A stretch of 49,804 bases of DNA from Gemmatimonadota bacterium (GTDB lineage: Bacteria; Gemmatimonadota; Gemmatimonadetes; Gemmatimonadales; Gemmatimonadaceae): positions 1-49,804 of the forward strand of contig JAGWYS010000003.1 in assembly GCA_018969225.1 (NCBI GenBank). Direction: 5' to 3'. Both the position numbers and the translations under genes were made by a program. Shown one piece after another: positions 33,183 through 42,594 of this stretch; position 1 is the first letter of the stretch, and the number at the start of each line of letters is the position of its first letter. Under the pieces are notes generated by a model. That model was not told the origin of the DNA. It worked only from the letters and a program-made list of their open reading frames with translations, and made no database searches.

Positions 33183-33183
33183 G

Positions 33184-34398
33184 CTAGTGCGCCACCCCTG
33201 CGGCGCCATGCTCGTCCACGAGCGCGCCGGTGGTGAAGCGCTCCAGCCCGAAGGGCGCGGCCAGCGGGTGGGACGCGCCGGTGGCGAGCAGGTGCGCGAA
33301 CACCACCCCCGACCCCGGGGTGGCCTTGAAGCCCCCCGTGCCCCAGCCGCAGTTGAGGAACAGGGCGTCCACCGGCGTGGCGCCGATGATGGGGGCCGCG
33401 TCGGGGGAGACGTCCACCGTGCCGGCCCACACGCGCAGCAGGTGCGCGCGCGCCATGATGGGGTACAGCTCCAGCGCCGCCTGCAGCTGCTGCTCCAGGA
33501 TGTGCGACGAGCCGCGCTGCGCGTACGACCGGTAGGGATCGCGGGCGGCGCCCATGACCAGCTCCCCCTTGTGCGCCTGGCTCACGTACATGTGCAGGCG
33601 CCCCGACAGCGCGACGCACGGAAGGAACGGCTCGTGGATGTCCGAGACCAGCGCCTGCAACGGGTAGCTCTGGACGGGGACCTCGAGGCCGGCGAGGCGG
33701 GCCAGCAGCGGGGTGCGCCCGGCGCCCACCAGCCCCACCCGGCTGGCCCCGATGTCGCCCCGCGTGGTCCGCACGCCGGTGACGCGGTTGCCGTCGCGCA
33801 GGAACCCGGTGACCTCGCACCCCTGCAGGAGGTGGACGCCGGCGGCGTCGCAGGCGCGCGCCAGGTGGAACACGACCGCGTCATGGCGCGCGATCCCGCC
33901 GCGCGGCTGGAGCGCGGCGCCGCAGACCGGATAGCGCGGCGCGTCGGAGATGTCCAGGATGGGGCACAGGCGGGGCAGGTCCTCGCGCGGCACCCACTCG
34001 GCGTCGATGCCGGCCATGCGATTCGCGTACACCACCCGCTGCGCCGCGGCCGCCTCCGCCTGCGAGTGGGCCAGGGTGAGCAGCGAGCGCTGGTCGAAGA
34101 GGATCTCCGGGCCCAGCTCCTCCGGCCACCGCTCCCACCGGCGCACGCAGAAGTCGTAGAGCGGCATGCTCTCTTCGCGCAGGTAGTTGGAGCGGATGAT
34201 CGTGGTGTTGCGCACCGCGTTGCCGTTGCCCAGCCAGCCGCGCTCCACCACGGCCACGCTGGCGAGGCCGTGCTCGGTGGCCAGGTGGTAGGCGGTGGAG
34301 AGCCCGTGCAGCCCCCCGCCCACCACGATGATGTCGTAGTGGGCCCGGGGCTCGGGATGGCGCCACAGGAGGGGCGGGTTGCGGAAGGCCTGTTCCAC
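33184..34398 (-). CDS. soxB: Sarcosine oxidase beta subunit
   Basis: 404 aa. The FAD motif GGGLHG is at 28-33 in YDIIVVGGGLHGLSTAYHLA. It is followed by GWLGNGNAVRNTTIIRSNYL and RGGIARHDAVVFHLARACDAAGVHLLQ, typical of SoxB, with FLNCGWGTGGFKATPGSG near the C-terminus. This subunit holds the catalytic flavins that oxidise sarcosine to an imine. The start is the GTG at 34398, 7 nt after the alpha/beta hydrolase stop; no clear Shine-Dalgarno is seen. The gene order soxB-D-A-G is the classical one, but glyA and folate genes usually linked to it are absent. Confidence 0.96.
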   Translation of the reverse strand: MEQAFRNPPLLWRHPEPRAHYDIIVVGGGLHGLSTAYHLATEHGLASVAVVERGWLGNGNAVRNTTIIRSNYLREESMPLYDFCVRRWERWPEELGPEILFDQRSLLTLAHSQAEAAAAQRVVYANRMAGIDAEWVPREDLPRLCPILDISDAPRYPVCGAALQPRGGIARHDAVVFHLARACDAAGVHLLQGCEVTGFLRDGNRVTGVRTTRGDIGASRVGLVGAGRTPLLARLAGLEVPVQSYPLQALVSDIHEPFLPCVALSGRLHMYVSQAHKGELVMGAARDPYRSYAQRGSSHILEQQLQAALELYPIMARAHLLRVWAGTVDVSPDAAPIIGATPVDALFLNCGWGTGGFKATPGSGVVFAHLLATGASHPLAAPFGLERFTTGALVDEHGAAGVAH

Positions 34399-34405
34399 AG
34401 GGGGG

Positions 34406-35572
34406 CTAGCGGGCGGGTTCGCTGGGCACGCGGGAAGCTAATGCGCGGCGCACCGCCCCGACCACGGTCTCCGGGTGCTCGTAGGGGTAGTTGTGGGACG
34501 ACCCCGCCGGCGGGCGGATCAGCTCCGCCCGCCTGGACACGGCCAGGTAGCGCACCCGCGACCGCCCGAAGAAGTTGGCGGCCCGCGAGGTCAGCGCCGG
34601 GGGGAGCCCCATCGCCCGGATCTCCTCCTCGGCCCCTCCTTCCGGGATCACCACGAACACTGGCAGCGCGTCCAGCTCCCCGTCGTACACCACCAGATCG
34701 GGGGCCTCGCGCCCCACGACCGGCGCGGTGAATTCCTCGAAGATCGACGCCACGGCAAAGCCGTTCGCCGAGCGCCCGTCCCCCGCGCGCATCGCCGCGC
34801 GCACCTCGGCCAGCAGCGTGTCGCGCGCGCGGGCAAACGCCGGCGCCTTGGGCCCCGGGCGCGGGCGCGGCGTCCACAACCCGAACGCGCTCAGCACCCC
34901 CTGCGTCTGCCCCTGCCGAACCAGCCCCGCCGCCGCCGCCGCGCCAAACACCGGCGCATACACGAACGCGTCGGGCGGGGTGGCGTCCAGCAGCACCACG
35001 GCGGCGGTGCGCTCCGGATACCGCCGCGCGAAGTTGGCCGCCAGCAGCCCCCCGTACGAATGCCCCACCAGCACGAACGGTCCGGGCTCCCCGGCGTTCT
35101 TCAGCAGCGCGGCCAATTCCTCCGCCTCCACCCGCGTGCGCCGGGGAAACGGCCCGGGATCGCTCCACCCCGTCCCCGCCCGATCGAACAGGATGGACCG
35201 GGTCTCGCCGCGCATCGCCCGGTGCAGGTGGTACATGGCGTTCCCCTGCTCATGCGCGCCGGGAATCCACACCACCGTGGCTCCGCCGCGCGCATCCCCC
35301 TCGGCCAGCAGGTGCAGCGCAAAGCCGCCCACGTCCACCCGCTTCCCCGGCGGCGGTGCGGCGGCCATGGCACCGCGCTGCGCCATGCCCCCCTTGATGC
35401 CCATGGCGGTGAGCACCACGCCCGTCAGCAGCAGCGCCATCGCCCCCGTGCGCGCCACCCGGCCGCGCCGGCGCACCACCCACCAGGCCAGCACCCCCAG
35501 CGTCAGCAGCGCCGCGCCCACGGCCGCCCCGCCAAAGGGGCGCGACAGCACGGCATACAGGGCGTTCTGCAT
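34406..35572 (-). CDS. Membrane-anchored alpha/beta hydrolase
   Basis: 388 aa. Two N-terminal membrane helices (about 10-32 and 42-62) carry a short cytoplasmic RRRGR loop, then an alpha/beta-hydrolase fold: GATVVWIPGAHEQGNAMYHLHRAM, LFDRAGTGWSDPGPFPRRT and the nucleophile elbow VGHSYGG with Ser172. SSHNYPYEHPETVV near the C-terminus carries the probable catalytic His. Members hydrolyse esters, lactones or amides. The ATG overlaps the dipeptidase stop by 1 nt (TGATG), placing it inside the peptidase-sarcosine oxidase unit. The substrate is unknown. Confidence 0.85.
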   Translation of the reverse strand: MQNALYAVLSRPFGGAAVGAALLTLGVLAWWVVRRRGRVARTGAMALLLTGVVLTAMGIKGGMAQRGAMAAAPPPGKRVDVGGFALHLLAEGDARGGATVVWIPGAHEQGNAMYHLHRAMRGETRSILFDRAGTGWSDPGPFPRRTRVEAEELAALLKNAGEPGPFVLVGHSYGGLLAANFARRYPERTAAVVLLDATPPDAFVYAPVFGAAAAAGLVRQGQTQGVLSAFGLWTPRPRPGPKAPAFARARDTLLAEVRAAMRAGDGRSANGFAVASIFEEFTAPVVGREAPDLVVYDGELDALPVFVVIPEGGAEEEIRAMGLPPALTSRAANFFGRSRVRYLAVSRRAELIRPPAGSSHNYPYEHPETVVGAVRRALASRVPSEPAR

Positions 35573-36906
35573 CAGGCCCCCCCGGGCGGGGGCGCCGGAC
35601 GGGACCCGCCGTCCAGCGCCTCGATGGTGGCGGTGGAGGGCTCCCGCGTGCGGCGCAGCCGCGCCGCCACCCGCTCCACCTGCGTGAACACCCGCATGAG
35701 GTTCCCGCCCGCCAGCTTCCGCAGGTCGGCGTCGCTCCACCCGCGGCGCATCAACTCCGCGAACAGCGCGGGATAGCGCGACACATCCTCCATCCCCTCC
35801 ACCACGTTCATCGGCCCCGTGGCACCGTAGAAGTCCGCGCCGATTCCCACATGATCCGCCCCCGCCACGCGGCGAATGTGGTCGATGTGATCGGCGAGGT
35901 CCTTGAGGGTGGCGCGCGGCATCGGCCCGTGCGTGGCGGTCCACTCGCGCACCAGCCGCTCGGCGGCGCTGTCGCTGGTGGCGCGCTGCAGCCGCGGGAT
36001 GAGCCCCTCCGACCAGCGCCGCAGCGGCTCGGAGACGAACACCGTCACGAAGTTCACCTGCACCACCCCGCCGTTGCGGGCCATGCGGCGCAGGATCGAG
36101 TCGGGGACGTTGCGCACGTGGTCGGTGAGCGCGCGCGCCGAGGAGTGCGAGAAGATCACCGGGGCCTCGGACACGTCCAGCACCGCGCTCATGGCCGCCG
36201 GGGACACGTGCGAGATGTCCACCATCATCCCCAGCCGGTTCATCTCGCGCACCACCTCGCGTCCGAAGGGGGAGAGCCCGCCGTGGCGCGGGATGGCGGT
36301 GGCGGCATCGGCCCAGTCGGTGTTGGCGAAGTGCGTGAGCGTCATGTACCGCACGCCCAGGTCATAGTAGGCCCGCAGCGCCCCCAGCGAGTTGCCGATG
36401 ACGTGTCCCCCCTCGGCCCCCAGCAGCGAGGCGATCCGCCCGCTGGCGCGCACCCGCCGGATGTCGGCGGTGCTGGCGGCGAACCCGAGGTCGCGCGGGT
36501 AGCGCGCGATGAGGCGGCGCGCCAGGTCGATCTGCTCCAGCTGCGCGCGCATCGCCTCGAAGGGCGCCAGGTCGCTGGGGACATACACCGACCAGAACTG
36601 CGTGCCCACCCCGCCCTCGTGCAACTTGGGGAGGTCGGTGTCGCCGCCCCCGCGCTGCCGCAGGTCGCGCGCCGCCAGATCCATGGGGTGGGCCGGGTCC
36701 AACCGCAGCACCCACGGCAGGTCGTTGTGCGTGTCCACCAGCCCCACCTCGCGCAGCAGCGCCCGCGCGCGGCGGAGGGCGGCATCCTCACGGACGACAC
36801 GGGGGGCGGCACCCGCCGGCGCATGCTGCGCCATGATCGGCGACGCCCATAGGGACGCCACCGCCACCCCCGCCGCCACGCCACGGACGCGCCACACCGC
36901 GGTCAT
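35572..36906 (-). CDS. Exported membrane-dipeptidase family (M19) peptidase
   Basis: 444 aa. A signal peptide ends near SPIMAQHA. Zinc ligands follow the renal dipeptidase pattern: H60-x-D62 in VDTHNDLPW, Glu in LLGAEGGHVIGNSL, and His in MMVDISHVSPAAMS and IFSHSSARAL; HVGIGADFYGA supplies the late Asp. M19 enzymes hydrolyse dipeptides, including those with a C-terminal D- or non-standard residue. The ATG overlaps the upstream hydrolase stop (ATGA). It probably works on peptides released by the S9 and DUF885 peptidases encoded upstream in the same unit. Confidence 0.94.
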   Translation of the reverse strand: MTAVWRVRGVAAGVAVASLWASPIMAQHAPAGAAPRVVREDAALRRARALLREVGLVDTHNDLPWVLRLDPAHPMDLAARDLRQRGGGDTDLPKLHEGGVGTQFWSVYVPSDLAPFEAMRAQLEQIDLARRLIARYPRDLGFAASTADIRRVRASGRIASLLGAEGGHVIGNSLGALRAYYDLGVRYMTLTHFANTDWADAATAIPRHGGLSPFGREVVREMNRLGMMVDISHVSPAAMSAVLDVSEAPVIFSHSSARALTDHVRNVPDSILRRMARNGGVVQVNFVTVFVSEPLRRWSEGLIPRLQRATSDSAAERLVREWTATHGPMPRATLKDLADHIDHIRRVAGADHVGIGADFYGATGPMNVVEGMEDVSRYPALFAELMRRGWSDADLRKLAGGNLMRVFTQVERVAARLRRTREPSTATIEALDGGSRPAPPPGGA

Positions 36907-38366
36907 GGGGCCTTCCCGGCCGGCGCCTTCAGAACCGCCACCGCCCCGGTGGGCCACCCGCCGTCCAGGAAGACACGCAGCGCCGCCATCGTCTCGGCGG
37001 GGCGCTCGTACTGCGGCCAGTGCCCCATACCCGGCATTACCAGCAGCCGCCCCTGGGGCACCCCGGCCACCCACTCGCGGCTCCCCCCCAGCGGCGGGTT
37101 GTCGCGCTCGCCGTGCACCACCAGCAGCGGCAATGGGAAGCGCGTCAGCCCCTCGCGGAAGTCGAACGCCCCCAGCTTGGCCAGCAGGCGCGGCACGAAA
37201 TCCCCATAGCGCGATCCCACCTCGTTGGGGGAGTCGCACACGTCGGGGGCGCGATACCACTGCGTGGAATCGGGCCAGTTGGTGCGCAAGCCCAACCACG
37301 CGCCAGCGCGGCACTGCGCCACCTCGTCCCCGGCGAACTCCCCCGCGGCCACCCGGGCGGCCATGCGCCGCTGCAGCGCCGGGTCCATGCGCGGCGCCGA
37401 GTTCCGCCGCATGTCCTCCCACCACGGCGAGAAACGCGGCCCCACGGGCGTGAGCAGCACCAGCCGCCTCACGCGCTCCGGGAACCGTTCGGCGTAGCGG
37501 TAGGCCGCCAGCGCCCCCCCCGACCACCCCACCATCGCCACTCGCTCCGCCCCCACCGCCTGCCGGATCACGTCGGGGTCGATGGCGTCGAACTCCAGGA
37601 TCCCCATCTTGGACGGCGGCACCGAATCGGTGCGTCCCCGCCCGCGGATGTCGTAAGTGACCACGCGACGGGTGCCGGAGGCCAGCGCATCCAGGCTGGC
37701 GGCGAAATAGTTGGCGGCGTTCACCAGCACCACGTCCTTCCCACGCCCCACCTCGCGGTACCACAGCCGCACCCCGTCCGGGGTGGTGGCGTACCCCGTG
37801 CGCTCCGGGGGCCCCGACTCCACCAGCCGCTTGAGTGAGGCCAGCTCCGCGTCAAAGCGCTGCGCCGAGGCGCGCTGTCCCGCCGCGGCCCGCGCCCGTG
37901 CGGTGTCCGACGCGCCGGACGTCGTCCCCGCCGGCAGGCGCGTCTCGGCGAACACGTCGTAGCGCACCGTGGTGCGTCCGTCGCGCTCCTCCAGCGAGTA
38001 GGTGGCGAAGCCCATCAGCGTGCCGTCGGTCCCCACCAGCTTCATGGTGCGGCGGCGATAGGGCACCAGCTCGGCGTTCACCAGGTAGTAGTCCGGCGCC
38101 GCGCCGGGGGCGGAGCGCGCGGCGAACACCTCCCCCTCGCCGCCCCACGGGCCACTGTGGTGCGCCAGGCGGTTCCCCTGCTTCCACGCCGACGGCTCCA
38201 CGATGTGCGGCCACACGGCCATCGCGGACCGGTCGATCGTGACGCTGCGCTGGGCCACCAGATGCGTGGCCTCGGCCACCTGGCCGACCACCATGCGCGG
38301 CGCGAGCGGGACCAGCAGGGTGGCCGCAAGCGCCATCGCGCGACGCAGCCGGCGGAAGGTGGGCAT
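36903..38366 (-). CDS. Exported SRPBCC–alpha/beta hydrolase fusion protein
   Basis: 487 aa. A signal peptide (about 1-29) leads to a SRPBCC-like ligand-binding domain (about 35-175: AQRSVTIDRSAMAVWPHIVEPSAWKQG..., YYLVNAELVPYRRRTMKLVG, TYSLEERDGRTTVRYDVFAE). An Ala/Arg linker then joins an alpha/beta hydrolase (about 200-487) with RRVVTYDIRGRGRTDS, the elbow VGWSGG (Ser282) and the C-terminal VVHGERDNPPLGGS...MPGMGHWPQ. The binding domain may capture a hydrophobic substrate for the hydrolase. Both parts are complete, in one frame. It starts 29 nt after the S9 peptidase stop. Confidence 0.8.
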   Translation of the reverse strand: MPTFRRLRRAMALAATLLVPLAPRMVVGQVAEATHLVAQRSVTIDRSAMAVWPHIVEPSAWKQGNRLAHHSGPWGGEGEVFAARSAPGAAPDYYLVNAELVPYRRRTMKLVGTDGTLMGFATYSLEERDGRTTVRYDVFAETRLPAGTTSGASDTARARAAAGQRASAQRFDAELASLKRLVESGPPERTGYATTPDGVRLWYREVGRGKDVVLVNAANYFAASLDALASGTRRVVTYDIRGRGRTDSVPPSKMGILEFDAIDPDVIRQAVGAERVAMVGWSGGALAAYRYAERFPERVRRLVLLTPVGPRFSPWWEDMRRNSAPRMDPALQRRMAARVAAGEFAGDEVAQCRAGAWLGLRTNWPDSTQWYRAPDVCDSPNEVGSRYGDFVPRLLAKLGAFDFREGLTRFPLPLLVVHGERDNPPLGGSREWVAGVPQGRLLVMPGMGHWPQYERPAETMAALRVFLDGGWPTGAVAVLKAPAGKAP

Positions 38367-38395
38367 GGACGGTGTGGGTGGGGGACGGTGAGGGG

Positions 38396-40708
38396 TCACG
38401 GACGCAGATGCCGCACGAAGAACAGCGTGCGCTGCTCGTCGTTGTAGCGGGCGGTCTGCCCGGCCTGCCCGTGCCCCGAGTTGGCGAACACCGACAGGTC
38501 GTGCTGCAACCCCAGCCGCACCAGCTCCTCGGACATGCGCATCGTCTCGGGGAAGGTGGCCACGTCGCTGAGGCCGCTCATCAGGCGCAGGTGGCCGCGC
38601 ACCTTGGGGGCCAGCAGGATGGCGTTGGCCTGATCGTACAGCGCCGCATTCTGCTGCGGGAGCCCCAGGTACGTTTCGTACAGCTGGTTCCCCACGGGAT
38701 CGAAGCCGGGGACCTCCACGGAGGCCGCCCCGTACAGGTCGGGAGCCTGCGCCAGCGCGCGGAGGGCATAGTGGCCGCCCCAGGAGCGCCCCCAGATCCC
38801 GACGCGCGTCAGATCCAGGAAGGGGAGCCGCGCCCCCAGCTGGCGGATGGCGCCGGCGTGGTCGGCAATCTCGAAGGTGCCCCACGCGCGGTAGACCACG
38901 TCGTGAAAGGCCTTCGACCGTCCCGGCGTGCCGCGGCCGTCCAGCGTGACCACCACGAACCCGAGGTTGGCCAGCGCACGGTTGTACGTGGAGGTGGAGG
39001 GCCCCGGGTCGCCGAAGGTGACCGGGCGCACGGCGATCTGCGGCCCCGCGTAGAGGAACTCCACCACCGGGTACGTGCGCGTGCTGTCGAAGTCGAAGGG
39101 GAGGTACATGGTGACCCACAGGTCCGTGTTCCCGTCGGCCGCCTTCACCACGTACTCGCGCGGGGGGGTCCACCCCACGCGGCGCAGCCGGTCGATGTTG
39201 GCCTCCCCCAGCACCCTCACCAACGTGCCGTCGGTGCGACGCAATTCGGTGCGGGGGGGCGTGGCGGGGGACGACCAGCTGTCCACGAAGCAGTCGGCCG
39301 CGGGACACATCGTCACCTCGTGCACCCCGGCCCCCTCGGTGAGCCGCTGCGACGCGCCCCCGCCCGCCAGGGACGCGCGGTACAGGTGCCGGTCGTACGG
39401 GCGCGCCGGGTCCCCCTGCGCCATGAAGTACACCCACCCGCGCGCCTGGTCCACGCGCACCACCGACGTCACCGGATAGCTCCCCTGCGTGATCCGCGCC
39501 ACAAGGCGCCCCGCAAGGTCGTACCGGTACAGGTGGTCCCAGCCGTCGCGCTCCGAGCGCCAGAGGAACCCCGAGCCGTCGGGGAGCAGCGTCCACGGAA
39601 AGTCGTCCCCCCACACCACCTCGTGATGATTGGTGAGGAAGGTGGGCGACCGCTCGGCCAGGATCACCCGCGCCTCCCCCGTGGACGGGTCGGCGGACCA
39701 CACCTCCACCCCGTGCAGCAGCCGGTCGTACTTGGCGACCAGCACCCGCGACTCGTCGGGGAGCCACCCCATGAACTCCAGGTAGCTGTCGCGCGTGTCC
39801 CCCAGCCGCAGCGTCACGGGGCGCCCCCACACCACGTCCAGCACGTGCAGCGACGGCACGGGGAGCTCCCCCCCGGCCCGCGTCCACCGCGTTTCCAGCG
39901 GCTCCACGAACATCTTGAGCCATTGCGCACCCCACATCGTCTGCAGGCCGCGCACGTCGCTGCGCTGCGCCACGAAGCGCGTCCCGCTGGGGGACCACGG
40001 TTCCCATCGGCGCGTTTCCACGGTCCACAGCGAGTCGGCGCTGCCGTCGGTGGTGCGCAGGAGCGTCCGCCCGTCGGTCGCCGAGCGCAGGGCGATGTCG
40101 TATCCCTGCACGCCGAGGTACCAGCGGCCGTCGGGCGAGCGGCGCTCCAGGTTGCGCGTCTCCCCGCCGCCGGTGAAGGACTCCTGCCAGAACGCCTGCG
40201 GGCGCTGCCGCGTCAGCTCGCTGGTGGCCAGGCGGTCCCCCTCGTTGGCCGTGGGGCGCGGCAGCCGGGTCAGCGCATAGGTGGCGAGGTCCAGCTGCCA
40301 GCTGTCCCCCTCCAGCTCGAAGCGCAGCTGTTGCGGCGCGGTGAACGCCACCTGGGCAAACGGCACCCCCCGGCCGGCAGGCTCGTCGCCCAGCTGCTCG
40401 ACAAGGGCGCGGCGGAGTCGCTCGGCATCCAGCAGCGGCGCCTTGCGTCCGGTCGCCAGCTCCACACGCTGCAGGACGCGGTCATTGGGGCCACCCTCGG
40501 CGTACCAGAGGCTGGTCCCGCCGGGGATCCACCCAGGCACCACTCGCCCGCCCCGCACCAGGTTGTCGAAATCCAGATAGGCGTGGTACGCGGCGCGGCG
40601 CGCCGATTCGACGGGCGCCGGCTGCGCAGCCAGGGGGACGGTCACCCCCGCGAACGCCGCAGCCACCATCGCCGTGGACAGGACAGGGGCACGGAGGGAC
40701 GGTTGCAC
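38396..40708 (-). CDS. Exported S9-family prolyl oligopeptidase (dipeptidyl peptidase IV type)
   Basis: 770 aa. A signal peptide (about 1-28) is followed by the DPP-IV-type N-terminal propeller (SPDGRWYLGVQGYDIALRSAT, WLPDESRVLVAKYDR, FLWRSERDGWDHLYRYDLAGRL) and the C-terminal catalytic domain: FVVVTLDGRGTPGRSKAFHDVVY and GIWGRSWGGHYAL with Ser642, with the late His in NSGHGQAGQT. DPP-IV enzymes remove N-terminal dipeptides after Pro or Ala. The GTG at 40708 starts the signal peptide. It lies 47 nt after the DUF885 gene in the same unit. Confidence 0.92.
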   Translation of the reverse strand: MQPSLRAPVLSTAMVAAAFAGVTVPLAAQPAPVESARRAAYHAYLDFDNLVRGGRVVPGWIPGGTSLWYAEGGPNDRVLQRVELATGRKAPLLDAERLRRALVEQLGDEPAGRGVPFAQVAFTAPQQLRFELEGDSWQLDLATYALTRLPRPTANEGDRLATSELTRQRPQAFWQESFTGGGETRNLERRSPDGRWYLGVQGYDIALRSATDGRTLLRTTDGSADSLWTVETRRWEPWSPSGTRFVAQRSDVRGLQTMWGAQWLKMFVEPLETRWTRAGGELPVPSLHVLDVVWGRPVTLRLGDTRDSYLEFMGWLPDESRVLVAKYDRLLHGVEVWSADPSTGEARVILAERSPTFLTNHHEVVWGDDFPWTLLPDGSGFLWRSERDGWDHLYRYDLAGRLVARITQGSYPVTSVVRVDQARGWVYFMAQGDPARPYDRHLYRASLAGGGASQRLTEGAGVHEVTMCPAADCFVDSWSSPATPPRTELRRTDGTLVRVLGEANIDRLRRVGWTPPREYVVKAADGNTDLWVTMYLPFDFDSTRTYPVVEFLYAGPQIAVRPVTFGDPGPSTSTYNRALANLGFVVVTLDGRGTPGRSKAFHDVVYRAWGTFEIADHAGAIRQLGARLPFLDLTRVGIWGRSWGGHYALRALAQAPDLYGAASVEVPGFDPVGNQLYETYLGLPQQNAALYDQANAILLAPKVRGHLRLMSGLSDVATFPETMRMSEELVRLGLQHDLSVFANSGHGQAGQTARYNDEQRTLFFVRHLRP

Positions 40709-40755
40709 GCTGAGGTCGGTCGGAGGGTGACGGGTTGGGGCGCGCCCCGCGGGGC

Positions 40756-42594
40756 TCAGCGCGCGCCCTGCTGGGCGAGCCAGGCGTCCACGCGCTGCTC
40801 CAGCGCAAAGAAGGGCAGCGGGCCGTCCCCCAGGATGACCTGGTGGAAGGCCTTGGGATCAAAACGGGGCCCCAGCGCGCGCTCGGCCCGCGCGCGCAGC
40901 TCCTGGAAGGTGAGCATCCCCATGCGGTACCCCAGCGCCTGCCCGGGAATGTCGCAGCAGTAGCGCAGCACCTCCGAGGCCACCTCGGCGTCGGAGATGA
41001 CGGAGTTGGCGCGCAGGTACGCCAGCGCGCGCTCGTGGCTCCACCCCAGCAGGTTGAGCCCGGTGTCCAGCACCAGCCGCGCGGCGCTGTACAGCTCCAT
41101 GATGCGGCGCCCGTAGCGGTCGTAGGGGTCGCGGTAGCCGCCCATCGACTCGGCCAGCGCCGCGGCGTACTCGGCCCACCCCTCGGTGTACGCGGTGCTC
41201 GCGTAATTCCGTCGCAGGGGGTGCTTCGTCGCCAGCAGCTCCTGGACCAACGCGAGGTGGTAGTGGTGCCCGGGGAGGATCTCGTGGTACGCCAGCCCCT
41301 CGAACCACACCGTGGTCTTCTGCTCCAGCTGCCCGCCGTTGAAGAAGTACACCCCGGTGGAGTCGGTGGCGGAGGGTTGCCGATAGTACCCGTAGGTCAT
41401 CCCCGCCTCCAGCGCGGGGTCCAGCCGACGCACGTCATACGGCGCGCGGGGAACCACGGCAAACTGCTCCCCCAGGCGGGGGCGCAGCGTCGCCAGGTGC
41501 CCCAGCATCTTGTCGCGCACCACGTCGGGGGAGGACGGGACGAAACGCGGCGCGGTGCGCAGGTACCGGTGGAACGCCTCGCGCGTGGCGAACGCGCCGC
41601 CGCGGCCCAGCGTGCCGCGGATGGAATCCAGCTCGGCGGTGATGCGCGCGATCTCGCGGAGCCCCAGGGCGTGCACCTGCTCGGGGGTGCGGTCGATGGT
41701 GAGCGAGGCGCGCACCAGCCGACGGTACTGCGCCTCCCCCCCCGGGTACTGCGCCAACCCCACGGTCGCCGGGGCCGCCGCCAGGTACGGTCCCTCCAGC
41801 CAGCCAATCAGGCGGTCGAACGCCGGGTTCACCCGCTCGGTCACCTCGTCCGCCAACCGCCGCTCGAAGCGCGCCACCGCGGCGCTGTCCTGTGCGCGCA
41901 CCCCCCGCAGCCGAGCCTCCGCCACCGCCACCGGGCTGCGTGCGGGCTCGGCGCGGAACTGCCGCAGCAGCGTCAGCGCCGCGGCCACCTCGGGCTTGGG
42001 CATGCGATAGCCGTGGCGCTCCTGCCCCCGCAGGTAGGCATGCACCGCGTCCACCACCCCCGCATACTGCTCCGCAAGGTCCAGATACCGGTCCAGATCG
42101 GCCGGGGCCGCAACGCGGTGCGCCGACAGGATCCCGTGCACCGCGCCGAAGCCGTTGCCGTAGGGGGAGACGGGATTGTGAAACCAGTACCCGTCCCCCT
42201 CCGCCGCCAGCTCCGCCGCGCGGGCGCGCGTCACGGCGGCCAGGCTCCACGCCTCGCTCCCCACCGGCTGCGCGCCCGCGCTGTCCAGCTGCGCGAGGAT
42301 CCGCCGCCCCACGGCGGCATTCTCCTCGGCCTGGGCCACCGATGGCACCGGGAGGGTGCGCACGCTTGCCCCGGTGCGAAGCCGGGTGGCCGGGTCGGTG
42401 GCCATGATGCGCGCCCACAGCGCGTCGGCGATGGCGGTGATGCGGGCGCTGTCCCCGGATGCCACGCCCCCGGACGCGGTTCCCCGTCCGGTGCCCTGCG
42501 CCGCCCCGGGTGCCGGCACCACGACCGGCGCCAGCGCGGCGGCAAACAGGAGGGCGAAGGACGCGGGGGTCCGGGGGCGCGGGGGGGCGGCCAT
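40756..42594 (-). CDS. Exported DUF885-family metallopeptidase-like protein
   Basis: 612 aa. A signal peptide ends near GAAQGTG. The rest is all-helical with the DUF885 motif YHEILPGHHYHLAL (His437-Glu438...His443-His444), resembling the HExxH zinc site of M32-type carboxypeptidases, and YTEGWAEYAAALAESMGGYRDPYDRYG downstream supplies a likely third ligand Glu. YCCDIPGQALGYRMGMLTFQELR is also typical. Family members are probable metallocarboxypeptidases with little direct biochemistry. The ATG shares one base with the SusD stop (TAATG), so it is translationally linked to the SusCD transporter. Confidence 0.9.
   Translation of the reverse strand: MAAPPRPRTPASFALLFAAALAPVVVPAPGAAQGTGRGTASGGVASGDSARITAIADALWARIMATDPATRLRTGASVRTLPVPSVAQAEENAAVGRRILAQLDSAGAQPVGSEAWSLAAVTRARAAELAAEGDGYWFHNPVSPYGNGFGAVHGILSAHRVAAPADLDRYLDLAEQYAGVVDAVHAYLRGQERHGYRMPKPEVAAALTLLRQFRAEPARSPVAVAEARLRGVRAQDSAAVARFERRLADEVTERVNPAFDRLIGWLEGPYLAAAPATVGLAQYPGGEAQYRRLVRASLTIDRTPEQVHALGLREIARITAELDSIRGTLGRGGAFATREAFHRYLRTAPRFVPSSPDVVRDKMLGHLATLRPRLGEQFAVVPRAPYDVRRLDPALEAGMTYGYYRQPSATDSTGVYFFNGGQLEQKTTVWFEGLAYHEILPGHHYHLALVQELLATKHPLRRNYASTAYTEGWAEYAAALAESMGGYRDPYDRYGRRIMELYSAARLVLDTGLNLLGWSHERALAYLRANSVISDAEVASEVLRYCCDIPGQALGYRMGMLTFQELRARAERALGPRFDPKAFHQVILGDGPLPFFALEQRVDAWLAQQGAR

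Noticed and set aside
30127-34731. 1534-codon plus-strand open frame opposite the sox genes
   Set aside because: Low-complexity composition, no motifs, and complete overlap with soxA, soxD and soxB.
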